Assembly (NCBI GenBank): GCA_029204225.1
Contig: CM055098.1
Location: forward strand, 53,446,054 to 53,510,053
Direction: 5' to 3'
DNA: 64,000 bases
DNA from: Diphasiastrum complanatum
Taxonomy: Eukaryota > Streptophyta > Lycopodiopsida > Lycopodiales > Lycopodiaceae
A program made the translations under genes and the position numbers. The notes under the pieces are model-generated. The model had not been told where the DNA came from and did not search any database. It saw only the letters and a list, made by a program, of their open reading frames with translations. Below, one piece after another: positions 11,815 through 25,419 of the stretch (its first letter is position 1; each line of letters starts with the position of its first letter).

Positions 11815-12540
11815 ATTAGATAGCCTAGGTAGGTGTAGTTAATTTACCTTGTCCAGTCTGTCGAGGTAGATAAGTAGATAGTTGTCGATAAGAGTAGATA
11901 GCTGAGTAGAATAGTTAGTTGTTGATTGAAGTCTAGATTTAGGTAATTAGGAGATGTATCCTAGGTGACCCGATCAGATCTAGAATAGGTGACTCTTAAG
12001 ATAGGTTAGTTGGGCTAGATTAGATCCACTTACCTAGGTTAGTCTTAGTTTAGATCGATCAGTTAGATAGGCCTATTGAGCTAGAGTAAGCCTAGGTAAA
12101 TAACGTTCGATTAGACGACCCTAACCCCATAGCCAATTAGACATAAATAATTAGTCAGGTAGAATCTTAGACTAGTTAAACAGCTCAGATTAGTTAGGAT
12201 AGACTTAGGATTAGTTATCCATAAAATAACAGATCGTGATCCATAGATTAGGGGAGCTATTGACCATGACCCATAGATTAGATTATCTCCATACTTAGAT
12301 AGTTAGGCTGATCAGATAGACGGATAGGTCAGCCAATAGTATAGACTAGATTAGGTAAGTCTAGATTAGGCAGATAGTCTAAGTTAGAAGTGAGGTAAAC
12401 TAGGCTTACTTGTAGATCGATCCGATTAGACTAGATTGCTACCCACTAGCATAGTTTAGACATAAATTTAAGATAGGTTAATTGGACAGTAGGATAGATA
12501 GGAATTTGGTCAAGCTAGATAGGGCAGACACGTTGCCGAT
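11815..12540. repeat. TAG/CTAG-dense low-complexity tract
   Basis: About 720 bp are dominated by variants of TAGATTAG, TAGGTTAG, AGATAG and CTAGATTAG, with no clear single period. It lies between the gypsy RNase H relic and a promoter-like TATATAAG (12550-12557). That fits a 3' non-coding or LTR region of the same element, but no LTR boundary could be placed. The preceding 11638-11814 shows nothing recognisable. Confidence 0.6.
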
Positions 12541-12549
12541 AGATCCTTG

Positions 12550-12557
12550 TATATAAG
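12550..12557 (+). promoter_or_regulatory. TATA-box-like site, probably in a degraded LTR
   Basis: TATATAAG is followed by a pyrimidine-rich stretch (12570-12640). This resembles a retroelement promoter just downstream of the TAG-rich tract. No gene follows it. Confidence 0.35.
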
Positions 12558-12987
12558 AATCCCACCTTGTACAGATTTCTCCCACCCACTACAAAATCTC
12601 GACTTTCCCCACCCTTTTTCTCTTTTCCTTGTAAGAATACCCCAAAAACGTCCTGAACGGCCTGAAAAGAACAATGTTGTTATTTTTAGTTGTCCTTGTC
12701 CCTACCATTATTGTTCTCTATTGCAAATGTACGCATGGTCAAGTCTATCCAGAACAATTCTAGCCTGACTGCAAGTTAGGCTCAATGTTAGAAAAAATTG
12801 ACATTTTTAGTAAACAATGGGAGTTTCTGATTAGAAAATCTTGTGAATCCGGCAGCCAATTGGAAACGGACTGTGCACAGTGTAAATACTCCTAATTTGG
12901 CATAGATTGGACCAACTTTTAAAAATATTAGTAGGCGAGTCAGATTGATATAAAGACGCGAGTTATAGAAATTTCTTACCTTTTCGA

Positions 12988-13240
12988 TGACTCGTCATTT
13001 TTGACTCACCATTTTCATTCGACTCGCACCATTTCAAGCTCCCACCATCAAGTTTTGACTCGTTGACCTCTAACTCACCGAATTCTGACTCGCCAATCTC
13101 TGACTCGCATCACTCCCGACTCGCCGACTCCTGACTCGCATCTTTCACAATCTCGCCCATTCAGACTTCTCATTCTGTCTCACCCTAACTCGTCTTCAGG
13201 GCCCTAATTCACCTGCAGTCTCTACTCCTTACTCTGACTC
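12988..13240 (+). repeat. TGACTCGC degenerate array 1
   Basis: At least seven TGACTC hexamers, mostly within TGACTCGCC/TGACTCGCA/TGACTCACC, plus several one-base variants, occur within 250 bp. The same motif array occurs at 23128-23690, just upstream of a gypsy gag relic. I therefore infer that it belongs to the LTR or leader of that gypsy family. Confidence 0.7.
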
Positions 13241-13680
13241 TCACCCCCGTGTCACCGAAATGTTGACTTTTGAGCGTCGCTGCTCCCCCTGGCCAAAGAG
13301 TCCGACTCACCAGGAGCACCGCCGCACCATCCAGTCCCAGCTGTTCCTCCAGCCCCATGACATTTTCACGAACCACCACCTTACCATCCACGTCTCAGCA
13401 GACCGAATCTCCATCTTCTTCCCCAACTACATCCACTTGCCCTAGCCAAGAGGAGGGAGGAGACTTCTCCCCAATCTGTCCGTCGGACCCCTACTGCTCG
13501 TGTCGGTCGTGCACCTTCGCAGTATACCATCCTTCTGTTACTCACAGAGCAAGAGCTCGCAACTCTTCGCACTGATGGCTAGCTAGGAGTTTTGACTGTC
13601 GCAGGCCTAGATGCCATGGAAGTATCCTTCTTCCAGGACCTTTCTCTAGTTGAGAAATCCTTTTCCACCTTTGACATTGA
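13241..13680 (+). other. Unrecognised Ser/Thr/Pro-rich open reading
   Basis: A plus-strand frame at 13270-13575 (101 codons, rich in Ser, Thr and Pro) and an overlapping stretch at 13480-13680 (LLLLTEQELATL, then a stop and LDAMEVSFFQDLSLVEKSF) look more protein-like than their surroundings, but no family is recognisable. They could be gag-proximal sequence of the element carrying the TGACTC array. Confidence 0.3.
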
Positions 13681-14300
13681 TCATTTCACCATAACCCACA
13701 AAGGGTAGGTATATACAGTCACCCTCGATCCCATGTTAATTTCATTGGCGCTCAGCATTCCGCATTCCACCCACCTACCAATCTCATCTGTAGAATCATG
13801 GAACTTTGTTTGTCGTGTAGCAGTTCGGGCATTAAAATCCCCAGTAAGAAAAATATGCCAGCTCAAGAAATCTGATGATATCCACTGAAAGGTCCAAATA
13901 AGGTGAGCCAACACTCTCAACAAAAGAAGAGGACTTTGGAGGAACATAGTAGACAACAATGAAAATGTCCCTATTCAAACCAATCTCTCGTCTTGTAATA
14001 CAAATCCAGATATATCATGCATGCTCATCATGCTTGATGAACTCAATCATCTAATGATGAGACTCTCTATAGAGACAAGCCACCCCTCTTGAATCATGAC
14101 CACTAGCTGATCTAGTCTAATGTCTATATACTAAATCCCATCTATATTTTGGGAAAGTGGGTAGTCCTTGCTCTTGACTCTCGTGAGTCTCCATGAAAAA
14201 CAATAGGTCTTGTCCAGTAATGAAGTCAATCAGATCACCTGCTGTAGAGGATGAGTGAATGCCATTACAGTTCCATACCCCAATCTAAAGATGGTATGGA
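13681..14300 (-). pseudogene. LINE (APE-type) endonuclease domain relic
   Basis: The minus strand from 14290 down reads WNCNGIHSS, DLIDFITGQDLLFFMETHES and FPKYRWDLVY. It continues with SGHDSRGVACL and, near 13840, FLTGDFNARTA. This is the order of the apurinic/apyrimidinic-type endonuclease at the N-terminus of LINE ORF2: N-terminal WN.NG, catalytic ETH (here METH) and GDFNA. Several stops interrupt it, and RT does not follow because the element breaks off near 13681. This is a different class of non-LTR element from the one at 27-30 kb. Confidence 0.75.
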
Positions 14301-15895
<1,595 letters not shown>

Positions 15896-15950
15896 GTGTT
15901 GTGTCGTGTCGTGTCGTGTCATGTCATGTCATGTTGTGTCGTCTTTTGTC
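15896..15950. repeat. (GTGTC/ATGTC)n pentanucleotide tract
   Basis: About ten consecutive pentamers of GTGTC or ATGTC, with degenerate ends. Confidence 0.9.
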
Positions 15951-15989
15951 AAAAGTTCAGGATTGAAAGCTAGCAAAGCTTTGGCAATA

Positions 15990-18215
15990 GAAACATTTCG
16001 TTTTTTCATTCATCACCTTCACGATCAATTCCTGCTAAGAAGGCTAAGCAAAGATCCAAGCCAAATCCTTTTGACAAAGAACAAGCAGATGAAGTTCAGC
16101 ATGAAATGCCCAAGCATTTTAAACGATATACATTGGATGATGTGGTTATCATGTTACCCAAAGCACATCGTGAACCCGAAGAACAAGTGCCAGAATCGAA
16201 AGATCTTTATGATGCCCAGCTAGGACACAACCTATGAATCTTGCTAAACCTGGAGAACTAGAAAAGATTGTATAAGTTGGATCACAACTTAATCCTGAAC
16301 AGTTTCAAGTGCTATGAACGTGACTTATTAAATATCAAGATTGTTTTGCATGGACTTACAAAGATTTTAAAGGGATTCCGACGTCAGTTATTGAACATAC
16401 TATACCTTTAATACCTGATGCAGTTCCAAAGGTTACAAAGTTCTTTCATTGCATTCCTAATGTTGTGGATCCTGATAAAGAAAGAGCTTCAGAGATTGCT
16501 TGACGCCGTTTTCATTTATGAGATCGAACATACTGAATGGGTTTCACCAATTGTCATTGTTCCTAAGAAGAATGGGAAATTGAGAATTTGTGTGAATCTC
16601 AAGGACTTGAACAAAGTGACGTGAAAGGATCACTTTTCGTTACCTTTTACCGAAAGCATTTTGGACCTCCTTGCTAGAGCGAAAACTTATAGTTTTTCGG
16701 ATGGCAATCAAGTCAAGATTTCATGTACAGATTGTCACAAAACAACCTTTGCAACAAAATGGGGGACCTATGCCTACAAAGTAATGTCGTTTGGACTTTG
16801 TAATGCGCCAAGCTCGTTTCAAGGAGTAATGCAATTTGCTTTTAAAGATTATCGACGGAAATTTCTTGAAATTTACTTGGATGACCTTGGAGTCCATATA
16901 GCACAGACTCAGACCACCTGGATCGATTGGAGAAAGTATTTGAACGTTGTCGCAAGTATCGAATTCTCTTAAATCCATAAAAGTGCCAGATATGGGTTTT
17001 CCACGGAGTTGTTCTTGGACACGTGATATCAACCAAAATCAAGGTTATTGTGGAATTGCCACCGCCAACAACAATTCAAGGAGTTTATGTGTTTATGGGT
17101 CATGCAAACTATTACCAAATTTTTATTATCTTCTTTGCGGATTTAGCAAGACCTATATACAAACTGACTATTGTTCCTATTTGGCTAGTAGAGGCATTAG
17201 AAGCCTTTGAAAAAAGAAAAGCATTAGCCTCAACACCGATACTGCGTTCTTCAGATTGGACGATTGAGTTTCATGTTCACAGTGATGCCTTGAAATATGC
17301 AATTGGATTAGTTTTGACACAACAGGTGAGTATAAGAAGGACTATCCAATACGATTTGCAAGCAGACAACTTACAGACCCAGAGAAGAACTATTTCACAA
17401 CAGAACGTGAAGCGTTAGCCATGATTTTTTCTATATGAAAATTTCAACATTACCTCATGGAAACGCACTTTGTATTTTATACGGATCACCAGCCGTTACT
17501 TTACTTGGTAAACAAGACATGCAATACTAGGGCGTATTGCAAGATGGTTACTGTTATTGACTGAAATTGACTTTCGAATTGTGGTGCGTAAGGGAAAGCA
17601 ACATTATCTAGCCAGCCATGTTTCATGAATTGAATCCACACCAGTTAATACTGAAGTGGATGATGAATTACCAGATGCTACATTATTCTATGTAGAAGCA
17701 GTGCCTGATTGGGCAGCGGATATTGTTGAGAACCTAATGCTAGGAAAATCGAATGACTCTTTGACAAAAGTACAGAAGAGACAATTGATTCATAAGCCTC
17801 AACCTTATCAATTGATTACAGGACAATTGTATCATCGCAGAATGAATGATATTCTTCAAAGATGTGTTTCACCATATTAAATACCTGAAATAATCATGTT
17901 TTCACATGATGGCATGGGCGAAGGACACTTCTTTATAGATAATATTGTTTGCAAACTTTTGCAATCAAGTTGTTGGTGGCCTACGCTTCATAAGGACACA
18001 AAAAATTATATTCATACATGTGATGTTTGCCAGTGAGCATGACGGCCTACTAGACAGAATTATGAACCCTTGCATCTGGAATCCATCAGGAGTTATGTGG
18101 CCAGCCCTCGCCAATTGTGCCAGTCAGGCAAACAGTGCTGTTTGAAAAAGATCTAACTCTATTGGCGTCCGTTGCAACGCAATGGGATGATTGTCTTCCC
18201 GCTTTGGCATTCGAA
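15990..18215 (+). pseudogene. Ty3/gypsy pol relic (linker, RT, RNase H, integrase finger)
   Basis: The plus-strand order fits Ty3/gypsy. A pre-RT linker is at about 16340-16440 (GIPTSVIEHTIPLIPDAVP). RT follows at 16520-16910, with WVSPIVIVPKKNGKLRI, WGTYAYKVMSFGLCNAP and the catalytic YLDD (FLEIYLDDLGVH). The RT thumb/connection and RNase H are at 17040-17640 (EFHVHSDALKYAIG, FYTDHQPLLYLVN). A linker with VDDELPDA is at 17656-17680, and the integrase HHCC finger is at 17880-18040 (SHDGMGEGHF, CWWPTLHKDTKNYIHTCDVC). An integrase tail piece (WDDCLPALAFE) follows at 18185-18215; the catalytic core between these is deleted. Many stops and frameshifts are present. No LTRs were recognised. It is related to the relics at 11 kb and 61.6-63.5 kb. 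Confidence 0.85.
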
Positions 18216-18279
18216 TCTAAATAAGCCAATGGTGTTAGATAGTATCTTGGGAATCTTGATTCACAGCCTAGAGGACTTC

Positions 18280-18460
18280 AAAGTGGATTTTTTGGGTGTA
18301 TCTGGATGGATGAAGGTACAATTTACCTCCCTCATAGTCCTTGTCAATCTGCAAGCCAAGGTAACACCTGGCTTCTCCCAGATCTGCAATCTCAAAATGT
18401 TTCGAGATATCATTCTTTACTTCGACAATCAGCTTCTCACTCTTACAGAGAGTATCAGAG
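18280..18460 (-). pseudogene. Ty1/copia RT C-terminal fragment
   Basis: The minus-strand frame contains LIVEVKNDISKHFEIADLGE, ARCYLGLQIDKD and GKLYLHPSRYTQKI. This matches the conserved copia RT block (LKxxLSxxFEMKDLGExxYFLGIEI, then LxLSQxxY). The piece is isolated and directly abuts the gypsy integrase tail on the other strand. Confidence 0.8.
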
Positions 18461-21289
18461 TAAGTGAAAAAAGTAAAAAATTTCGGATAATGCGGTGTGC
18501 GAACAAGTGGATGAAAAAAAAATAAACGGCTAATTGTAATAAAGTGTTGCATAGATAAAACAAGGTTAGAACATAAATCAGAATAACTGTGATCTAGAAG
18601 CAAGAAAATAGTAAAAACCAAACAACTTTAAAATTGAATGTGGTGGACATTGCTATTGAAAGCGAATCATATGTGTACGAATGTAATCGAGTCGTCAATG
18701 ATGCCAAATGTTCACTTCTTTTCCTCTCTCAGTTAACCAATCTTCCATCAATGTTGAATGCTCCATCAATCACATCGCCTGCTTGAACCTGAACCTAGCA
18801 ATCAAGCAACCTATCACTCCTACTCAAACAACCGCTGGTATTGCTATTCCTAACAGACCACAATTCATCAACATTTTCACAATAAGTGGAACATGGCAAG
18901 CATAATTCAACAAACTTATTCTAAGCATTCAGCATCGTAACATCGTCCTGTCATCACGAGTAACTCAGATAAGATCTACTTACTTAACATGCATCATATG
19001 AGTTCTCCATTCACAAACAACAGATTCATAATCTCAGATCTACAATCTCACACTCATACAGTAGCATATAAACTCTTACTCTCACTTACAATTCATCTCA
19101 GTTAATTGCTAAATATCATAAACACTCAATACGCAATTATATGCAACATATAGTAAACAAAACTGATAAGAAGTATTCTAAGGATTCTCATTCCAATGAC
19201 AATAGCTTTTTTACAAACTCATCAAATGTGCATTCACTCTACAACTCCCCTCATCACTAGTCTGATCATCAATGCATCAAATCGACTACCCTTCTTTGGA
19301 TTGCCCGATTCCGCTCCACTGACTTATCTCCAGACTGTTCGTTCTCTACACACTGCTCTTCTATCATTAACTCAACTCTCATCCACTCATGAACTCCTCC
19401 TTGACTTGTTAGCCACCTCACCAACTTCTGCCTCTTGCTCTTCTTCGTGTGTTTCTCTTTTCTATCTTCTTTCTCTTTTGCCTGCCATTTTGTTTCTTGG
19501 CTTCACTTTCTACAACTCAATACTGTTTTTAGCTCTCCACTCTCATGTCACATCCAACTAACTATGAAGTAACTAACTAGTTTTTCCTCAACTTATGGTC
19601 TTACACAACAAGATGCCATGGTTGGGTCTATAACTTACAAATCTAATTACTTTAAGAACTCGGATCAGCCAGCACCAGAAATATTCGGCTGATTGTAATA
19701 TTGGTAGGGAATCTATCAACAATATGTAAATCACACGTGTGGAGCATCTTCCCACGTGTGAATAGTAGGACTATTTGCATTAGCCAATTCATGGTTTAGA
19801 ATAGCTTGTTTTATGCATGCCAAGTGGCATCATGAGTTTGGGGGCCCCAACCCCCTCATGACTTGTACAAATTAAAATGCATGGTTAGGATAGGCAAATA
19901 GACATCCATCTCGTGTCCTATGAGATGTTGACACATGTCATACAGTAGTGTAGAAGTGTGAAATTGCAAGTGGTGCACAATTGGTCAAAAACTCATCACA
20001 TTGACTTTTGACATCCAATCAAGATTTGAGGTACAAATCATGGATCTAGTCATTTCTAGAGGTCACCACATGCTAAATGGAGTAGGAGCTCAAACTACCA
20101 CTATAAGGATTTGGAGTTTCATTGTAATTTCATGATTTTGAGAATTAATCAAGTTTTTGTCTTGCATACTTTTGGTCTATTCTCTCTCTACTCAAAAGCT
20201 TGGTTGCTTTCTCTCTCTATCTGAGAGCTAGGTGCTTGTTTGGCTCTTCCATAATGAGATTTACTTAGTTTTTTCAAGGATATGCATGAAACTTGCTTGA
20301 CTTTGGATGATGATTGGCTTTTGTGTACAAGAGCTCTTGCCTAGATCCATATTGTATTTGATAGCTCTTTAAAATCCGAATTGATCAAGAGTAATTTGGT
20401 AGTGTGCAACCTCTCATGCATGTAGATCATGGATGATCTATTCAAGGTCCTCAAAATGCACACTTTTGACATTTTGCCAGCAAGGACCTAAGGAATGTAA
20501 GTGAAATTTGGGATTCTTGTAACTTCAAAAAATATACAACAAAGGTGGATGCTACTCATAGTATTGCATCTCTGATGGCTACCAACATTACTCCATCATT
20601 CATCCTCTAGGCTTTCATGGTAGTGTCCACAGTTGTGATGCCACTTTAGACTTTTGTTTTAGCCATGTTGGTCTACACTTGTACGCTCCCTGATGGAATC
20701 CCAATTTGATTGAGTGTCTCTAATTTATAGTGTTATAAAATATTAGGCTCAAAACAAATTTTCTAGAGTCTATAGCCATTGATTCTTTTGTGAAGTAGTT
20801 GATTTTGTAGATCTTTCAGTTGAATTTTTATTACTTTGTATGGAAAATTGCATGCAAGATAACAAAGCCAGGTCTCTTTCTTTTCATTTGAGTTTCTTTG
20901 AGTTTGAATTATACCTGTCTTTTCTTTCTACCATGGTAGTTTTTTGTAATGCCAAAAGTCAAGTTTTTTTCCAATTTGGATATATGCTTTGATACTCCTC
21001 AACCATTTGATTTGATTCATCTCTATCTTCTTGTATATTTTGATATGTAGGGAGGTGTATTGAATGTTATAGGTAATTTAGGAAACATGTCATATACTAG
21101 TAAGAATGAAGTTTTCTTAGTAATAACCTTCTTTGTATCTCTGTAAGCCCATAGAATTGGTGGTATTCTTGTGTCTCAATCTATAGAATGTGTAAAAGTT
21201 ATTTTATTGAGGATTTTACACAATATTTTACTTGCTCTTTCTGATAATCCATTAGCTTTCTAATTGTATGGAGTTTTTTTGACGAAAAA
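18461..21289. other. Unassigned AT-rich region, possible old LTRs
   Basis: No recognisable protein domain. A CT-rich stretch with TATAAGG near 20102-20110 followed by TCTCTCTCT runs (20170-20220) resembles an LTR promoter/leader, but no matching LTR ends or primer site were found. A 121-codon frame at 19196-19561 is CT-rich and unconvincing. Confidence 0.4.
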
Positions 21290-22640
21290 TAAAAAAAAAA
21301 TTGGTTAATTTTTCAGTAGCACCCTTGTGTGGCCCTGTCACTAATTCCAAAGGACAATCAAATCTAGCAATGATATCCTCTAATAAAAAAGTTACTAACA
21401 TCTTCGCATCATTTCATTTTGTTGATGCTACTTTAAGTAATTTTGTAAAGTAGTCAATTGCTACTAAAATATATCAATTATTTTTGTCTAAAGTAGCTCA
21501 TTTTCTAGGTCCAACAAAATCTATGCCCCATTTCTCAAATGGTGCTAGAGGCAATGTTGGTGTAAGTAGCCAATTTGTAGAAGAAGTTGGTTGCCCTACC
21601 CTTTGACAAGGTGACTATTTTGTATAAATAGATGCACATCTGGATACATTGTAGGCCACCAATCCTTAGCATTCATGATCTTTTGAGCTACGTTTTTCAT
21701 AGAAAAGTGACTCCTCGCAACTTCTTCATTTAAGGATTTAATGACATTATAAATTTGTGCTAAAGACTTAAATTTATCATTGAGTTCCAGTTTATATACA
21801 ATAGTAATAAGTGTATAAGGTACATCTCGAAATTGGAACACATTTTTCTCTTCCTTGGTCCCTCCTAGATGACGTTGATGTTGCAGATATTCAATAATAT
21901 CAGCATACCATGAATCTTCAATTGATAGAATCATAATGTCTTCATTTAGAGATTTGTCTAATATAGATTGTAGGTAAAGAAGTTTTCTAGTCTCAATAAA
22001 TAGTCTTCATTACTGTGGTGTTTACCCAGTTAAATTTCAATTGTAAAATCAAATTTTCGTAGGAGTATGATCATCTGACTAGTGTGCTTGATAAATTTGG
22101 TTTATTTATCAAATATTTAATAGAATAGTGAATTACATAGAATGTGAACGTATATCCCAATAGGTAATGTCGAAACATCTTGATCGAATAGATCATACTC
22201 AAAGTTTATCACTCAGTTGCCAAATCATTTTTTTGTAAAGATAGTAATTGTCATCCTGCATAATAAATAGGATAATCTTTTTGGATATCATCTTTTTGAT
22301 TGAACGTTGTTCCAATTGCAATGAAGGATATATCAACATAAACATGAAATTTTTTGGTTTCGATCATAAGGTCTTAATATTGGTGTTGATTTGAGCTTTG
22401 TTTCTAGTAATTCAAAAGCTTCTAGCATTCTTCATTCCAACCATATTCATCTTCTTCAATAATTTAGTTAAAGGTTAAATTTGCAATTACATATTTGATA
22501 ATAAATCTTTTACAATATTCCACATGTCCTACAAATCTTTTCAATTCTCTTAGATTTGTTAGGTGGTTGTGGAGCTAAAATAATTTGTACTCTATTTTCA
22601 TTGACTTCAATCCATTTTTCTGATATATTTTTGACCAAGA
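21290..22640 (-). pseudogene. Ty3/gypsy RT end, RNase H and integrase relic
   Basis: Read from high to low coordinates. The RT thumb/connection is at 22640-22380 (LAPQPPNKSKRIEKI..., then EAFELLETKLKSTPILRPYD). RNase H is heavily decayed at 22380-22000, ending with a FDFTIEI block. The integrase zinc finger is near 21740-21600 (RSHFSMKNVAQKI, WWPTMYPDVHLFI). The core start lies near 21520-21430 (WGIDFVGP, YILVAIDYFTK). Numerous stops and frameshifts. Order and motifs support Ty3/gypsy, but no LTRs are visible. Confidence 0.7.
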
Positions 22641-22794
22641 AAGGTTCCTCTAGTCATTCCAAATTAACATCTGTAAGGAAATTGAGGTGTCTCTACACAT
22701 TTGTAAAGTTTTTGTCTGAATGTTCCTATGTGTTATTTGGTTGTACGAAATATGTAGTAAAGTTGATTTGCTTGCTACCTTCATCTCTTTGCTT

Positions 22795-22865
22795 CTTCAA
22801 ACATTCATTAACAAAATGCCCTTTGATATCACAATAAAGCATTTAAACTTGGATCTATCTTTCTT
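22795..22865 (-). pseudogene. Gag CCHC zinc-knuckle remnant
   Basis: The minus strand reads YCDIKGHFVNECLKKQRDE, with a one-base shift separating it from an upstream KCF. Together this resembles the CX2CX4HX4C knuckle of retroelement Gag, more like copia Gag in its wording. It lies upstream of the gypsy RT relic in the same orientation; whether both come from one element is unclear. Confidence 0.5.
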
Positions 22866-23127
22866 TTTTCCAAAAGAAGAAGTCTTACCTTGATGAACTA
22901 GTCAGGAGCATCAAAGGAGGGTCAATTGGCAAAGATGTTATGGATCTATTTTTGCAGCTTATTGAAGACTCAAGTAAGGTCAAAGGAGCAGTAAGGAAGT
23001 GTTTTTCAAGTTTACTTTACTTGTTCAATCTCATGTTTGAGCATTTTCATGTGGATGCGTGCAAATTGTCTCTTAGATGGATTTTTTGTTTGTATTTTGC
23101 TTGATTTTTTGTTGCATTTTGATAGGT
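22866..23127 (+). other. Short open stretch of unknown origin
   Basis: A plus-strand reading from about 22893 gives DELVRSIKGGSIGKDVMDLF and then LQLIEDSSKVKGAVRKC. It is open for about 70 codons and looks protein-like, but I do not recognise the family and cannot say whether it is host or transposon sequence. Confidence 0.3.
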
Positions 23128-23690
23128 TTATGACTCACCTACAAGCTTTTTTCCACTTTTTTTTTACCTTCATGACTAGCCACTATTCTAGTGTGCTGAC
23201 TCTAGGTCAAAATTTTGACTCGCACTCTGACTCACCGACAAAGTCCTAACTCGCCAACTCGAGTTTTACCATTTTTTACTCAGCCATTTGACTCGCCAGC
23301 GGTACAGAGTGACTAGCAGGCTTAGATCTACCATTATGGAGATCGGTGACTCAAACTGTCTGACTCGCATCTTGACTCACCATTTCAAAATATTTTTAAT
23401 TTCTCGCCATTTTTTCTGACTCACCGTCTAACTCGTTGACAGAGATTTCTCTTTGATCTTCCAATATTTTGACTCACCATCAGTATAGTAGCAAGTACAA
23501 CACTTGATCTACCTTGTACCTGACCTGCGAGTCAAAATTTGCTTGACTCGCGCCTGTCTAACTTCCCATTTCTTGACTTGCCACCTGTTCCATCTGACTC
23601 GTCACTTTCCCATTTAGCTCCGATCATCATCTGTAGCAAGTAGTTAGCTCGACGAGTCAAAAAGTTCTGACTTGCGCTGTCTAACTTGCC
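23128..23690 (+). repeat. TGACTCGC degenerate array 2
   Basis: At least ten TGACTC hexamers, mostly TGACTCGC or TGACTCACC, and further variants (GACTTGCC, TAACTCGCC) lie within 560 bp. It is the same motif family as 12988-13240. It ends about 320 bp before the plus-strand gag relic starting at 24012, so it probably forms part of that element's LTR or leader. Positions 23930-23990 are A-rich. Confidence 0.7.
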
Positions 23691-24011
23691 AACAGTGTAA
23701 ATTGATAATTTTTTTAAACATTTGACAATCAAAACCCATCTGTTTTTTTTTATTATTTTTATATTTTTCGATTTCTTTTTGAATTTACATTTACGCCACC
23801 ATCCGTCCATCTAACTTTTACTTTGATTCCGATCTAATTTTGATCTGAGTTCATTTTCATTTCGGTTTGATCCTCATTAAGATCCATCATTTGATCACCA
23901 AACATAGAAATGATTTTCAAAAATATTTGAAGAATAAGAACAAGAAAAATACCAAAAAAAAAAAACAAAAAAAAAGCCAAAAAAATAGCTTCACCTTTTT
24001 GTTCCATTGTA

Positions 24012-25000
24012 TGCATCTGAGATCTGGTAGGAGATTATCCATTCTGAATTTTCCTGACCTTGAAGAATTTGTTAACGTACCCATTGAGATACTCCATGAA
24101 CCCGTTGATGTAGATCCACCCCCGATGGGTCATTTGTATCCCACGCAATTTGGAACGTCCCCAAGATCGACCTTCCGAGGTCTGATGGCAAGGGAGATCT
24201 GTGACGATTTCTTCAGATCTATACCCAGGCGTGTAGAACCTATGGAGATGACAGCCCGCAAGAGCTGTTAAGATATTTCATTCTATGCCTAACCGATACT
24301 GCAAAAGATTGGTATTTCAATCTTGAGCAGAATGAACGAGATGATTGGAACATCTTATAGGCTGAATTCATCACACGCTTTAAAACCACTCGTTTCTTTT
24401 TAGATCCTTTCTTGTAATTAGCACGTATCCGTATGGATAAGAAAAATTAATCCCTACATGATTATATAGAAAGGATCAAGAAATTGCGTGAGTGATGCAA
24501 TCCTAATAGTGTCCCATACCATAGCATCATGACGTGGTTCATGGCAGGACTACCTAAGAAAATCAGACAACAAATGAAGCGAAGAGACAAATATGTGTCT
24601 TTTCAAGCAACCTGCGCTGATGCTTCTATCAAAAAAGTTGACGATAGTGAAAGCACTAGTTCAGACTCTGACAATTCTGACCAAGAACGAAGGCACAAAA
24701 AGGAACGAAGAGCCAAACGTAAGGATAAGCTATATGACAATGCCTCTACCTCTACAGCCAATAGCGTTGATTCTATCATATCAGCCATAGAGAAGTTGCA
24801 CATCCAGAGCAATGAGCAAATTGGGAAGCACACCACTGATCTTACCGCGATTGTCGATCAAAAGCTAAAAGGCTTGCAACTAGGACCTACCCTTGCATAT
24901 CCAAGGAGAGAAACCACTTGGTTTCCATACTATTCTGGCAACCATACCATAAATGAGTGCCCGCAGTTGAGACAGAGGTCAGAGCGAACCGTGTGATATT
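24012..25000 (+). pseudogene. Ty3/gypsy Gag relic
   Basis: The plus-strand start region is MHLRSGRRLSILNF (24012-). The retrotransposon gag core follows across frames: FILCLTDTAKDWYFNLEQNE at about 24278-24340, EFITRFKTTRFF, then HDYIERIKKL near 24460. After this comes MTWFMAGLPKKIRQQMK (24529) and a Ser/Asp- and Lys/Arg-rich tail to 24996. This matches PF03732-type Gag (LxxxAxxWF, FxxxF, LxxYIxRxxxL). Stops at about 24270, 24357 and 24417 inactivate it. The element orientation agrees with the protease segment at 25748-26500. Confidence 0.75.
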
Positions 25001-25419
25001 GCCATATTTGCAATATGAGCAATTATGATATAGATGAATGTCGATACAATCTCAGAAACTAAGCAATCTGTGACCAGCACCGAATCACGTCCCATTGGCA
25101 CAATGACAAGGTGCCTTGCCTCAACCACCACCTAGATTGGCGTTACCACCCATTCTCCCAAGAACCCAAGGCTTAGTAGTGAGAAATCCACAACGAGCTG
25201 CTCAAAAGTTGAACATGGTTGAAGTGACCAAAGAACCCTACTATGCTGAGGAGGAAGCACATGACTCTGTTCTAGTGCATTTCATAGACAGAGTGAATGG
25301 CGACTAATACATTCGTGTTTTCAATTGAGGCTGGTCACTATCGGCTATATCATTCCTACAATCCTTCAGAGTGTAGACAGACACTAGCAGGATCGATAGT
25401 GGCTGATTTGGTTGGCTCT

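Noticed and set aside
19196-19561. 121-codon CT-rich frame
   Set aside because: Composition explains the open frame, and no domain, splice context or start context is evident.
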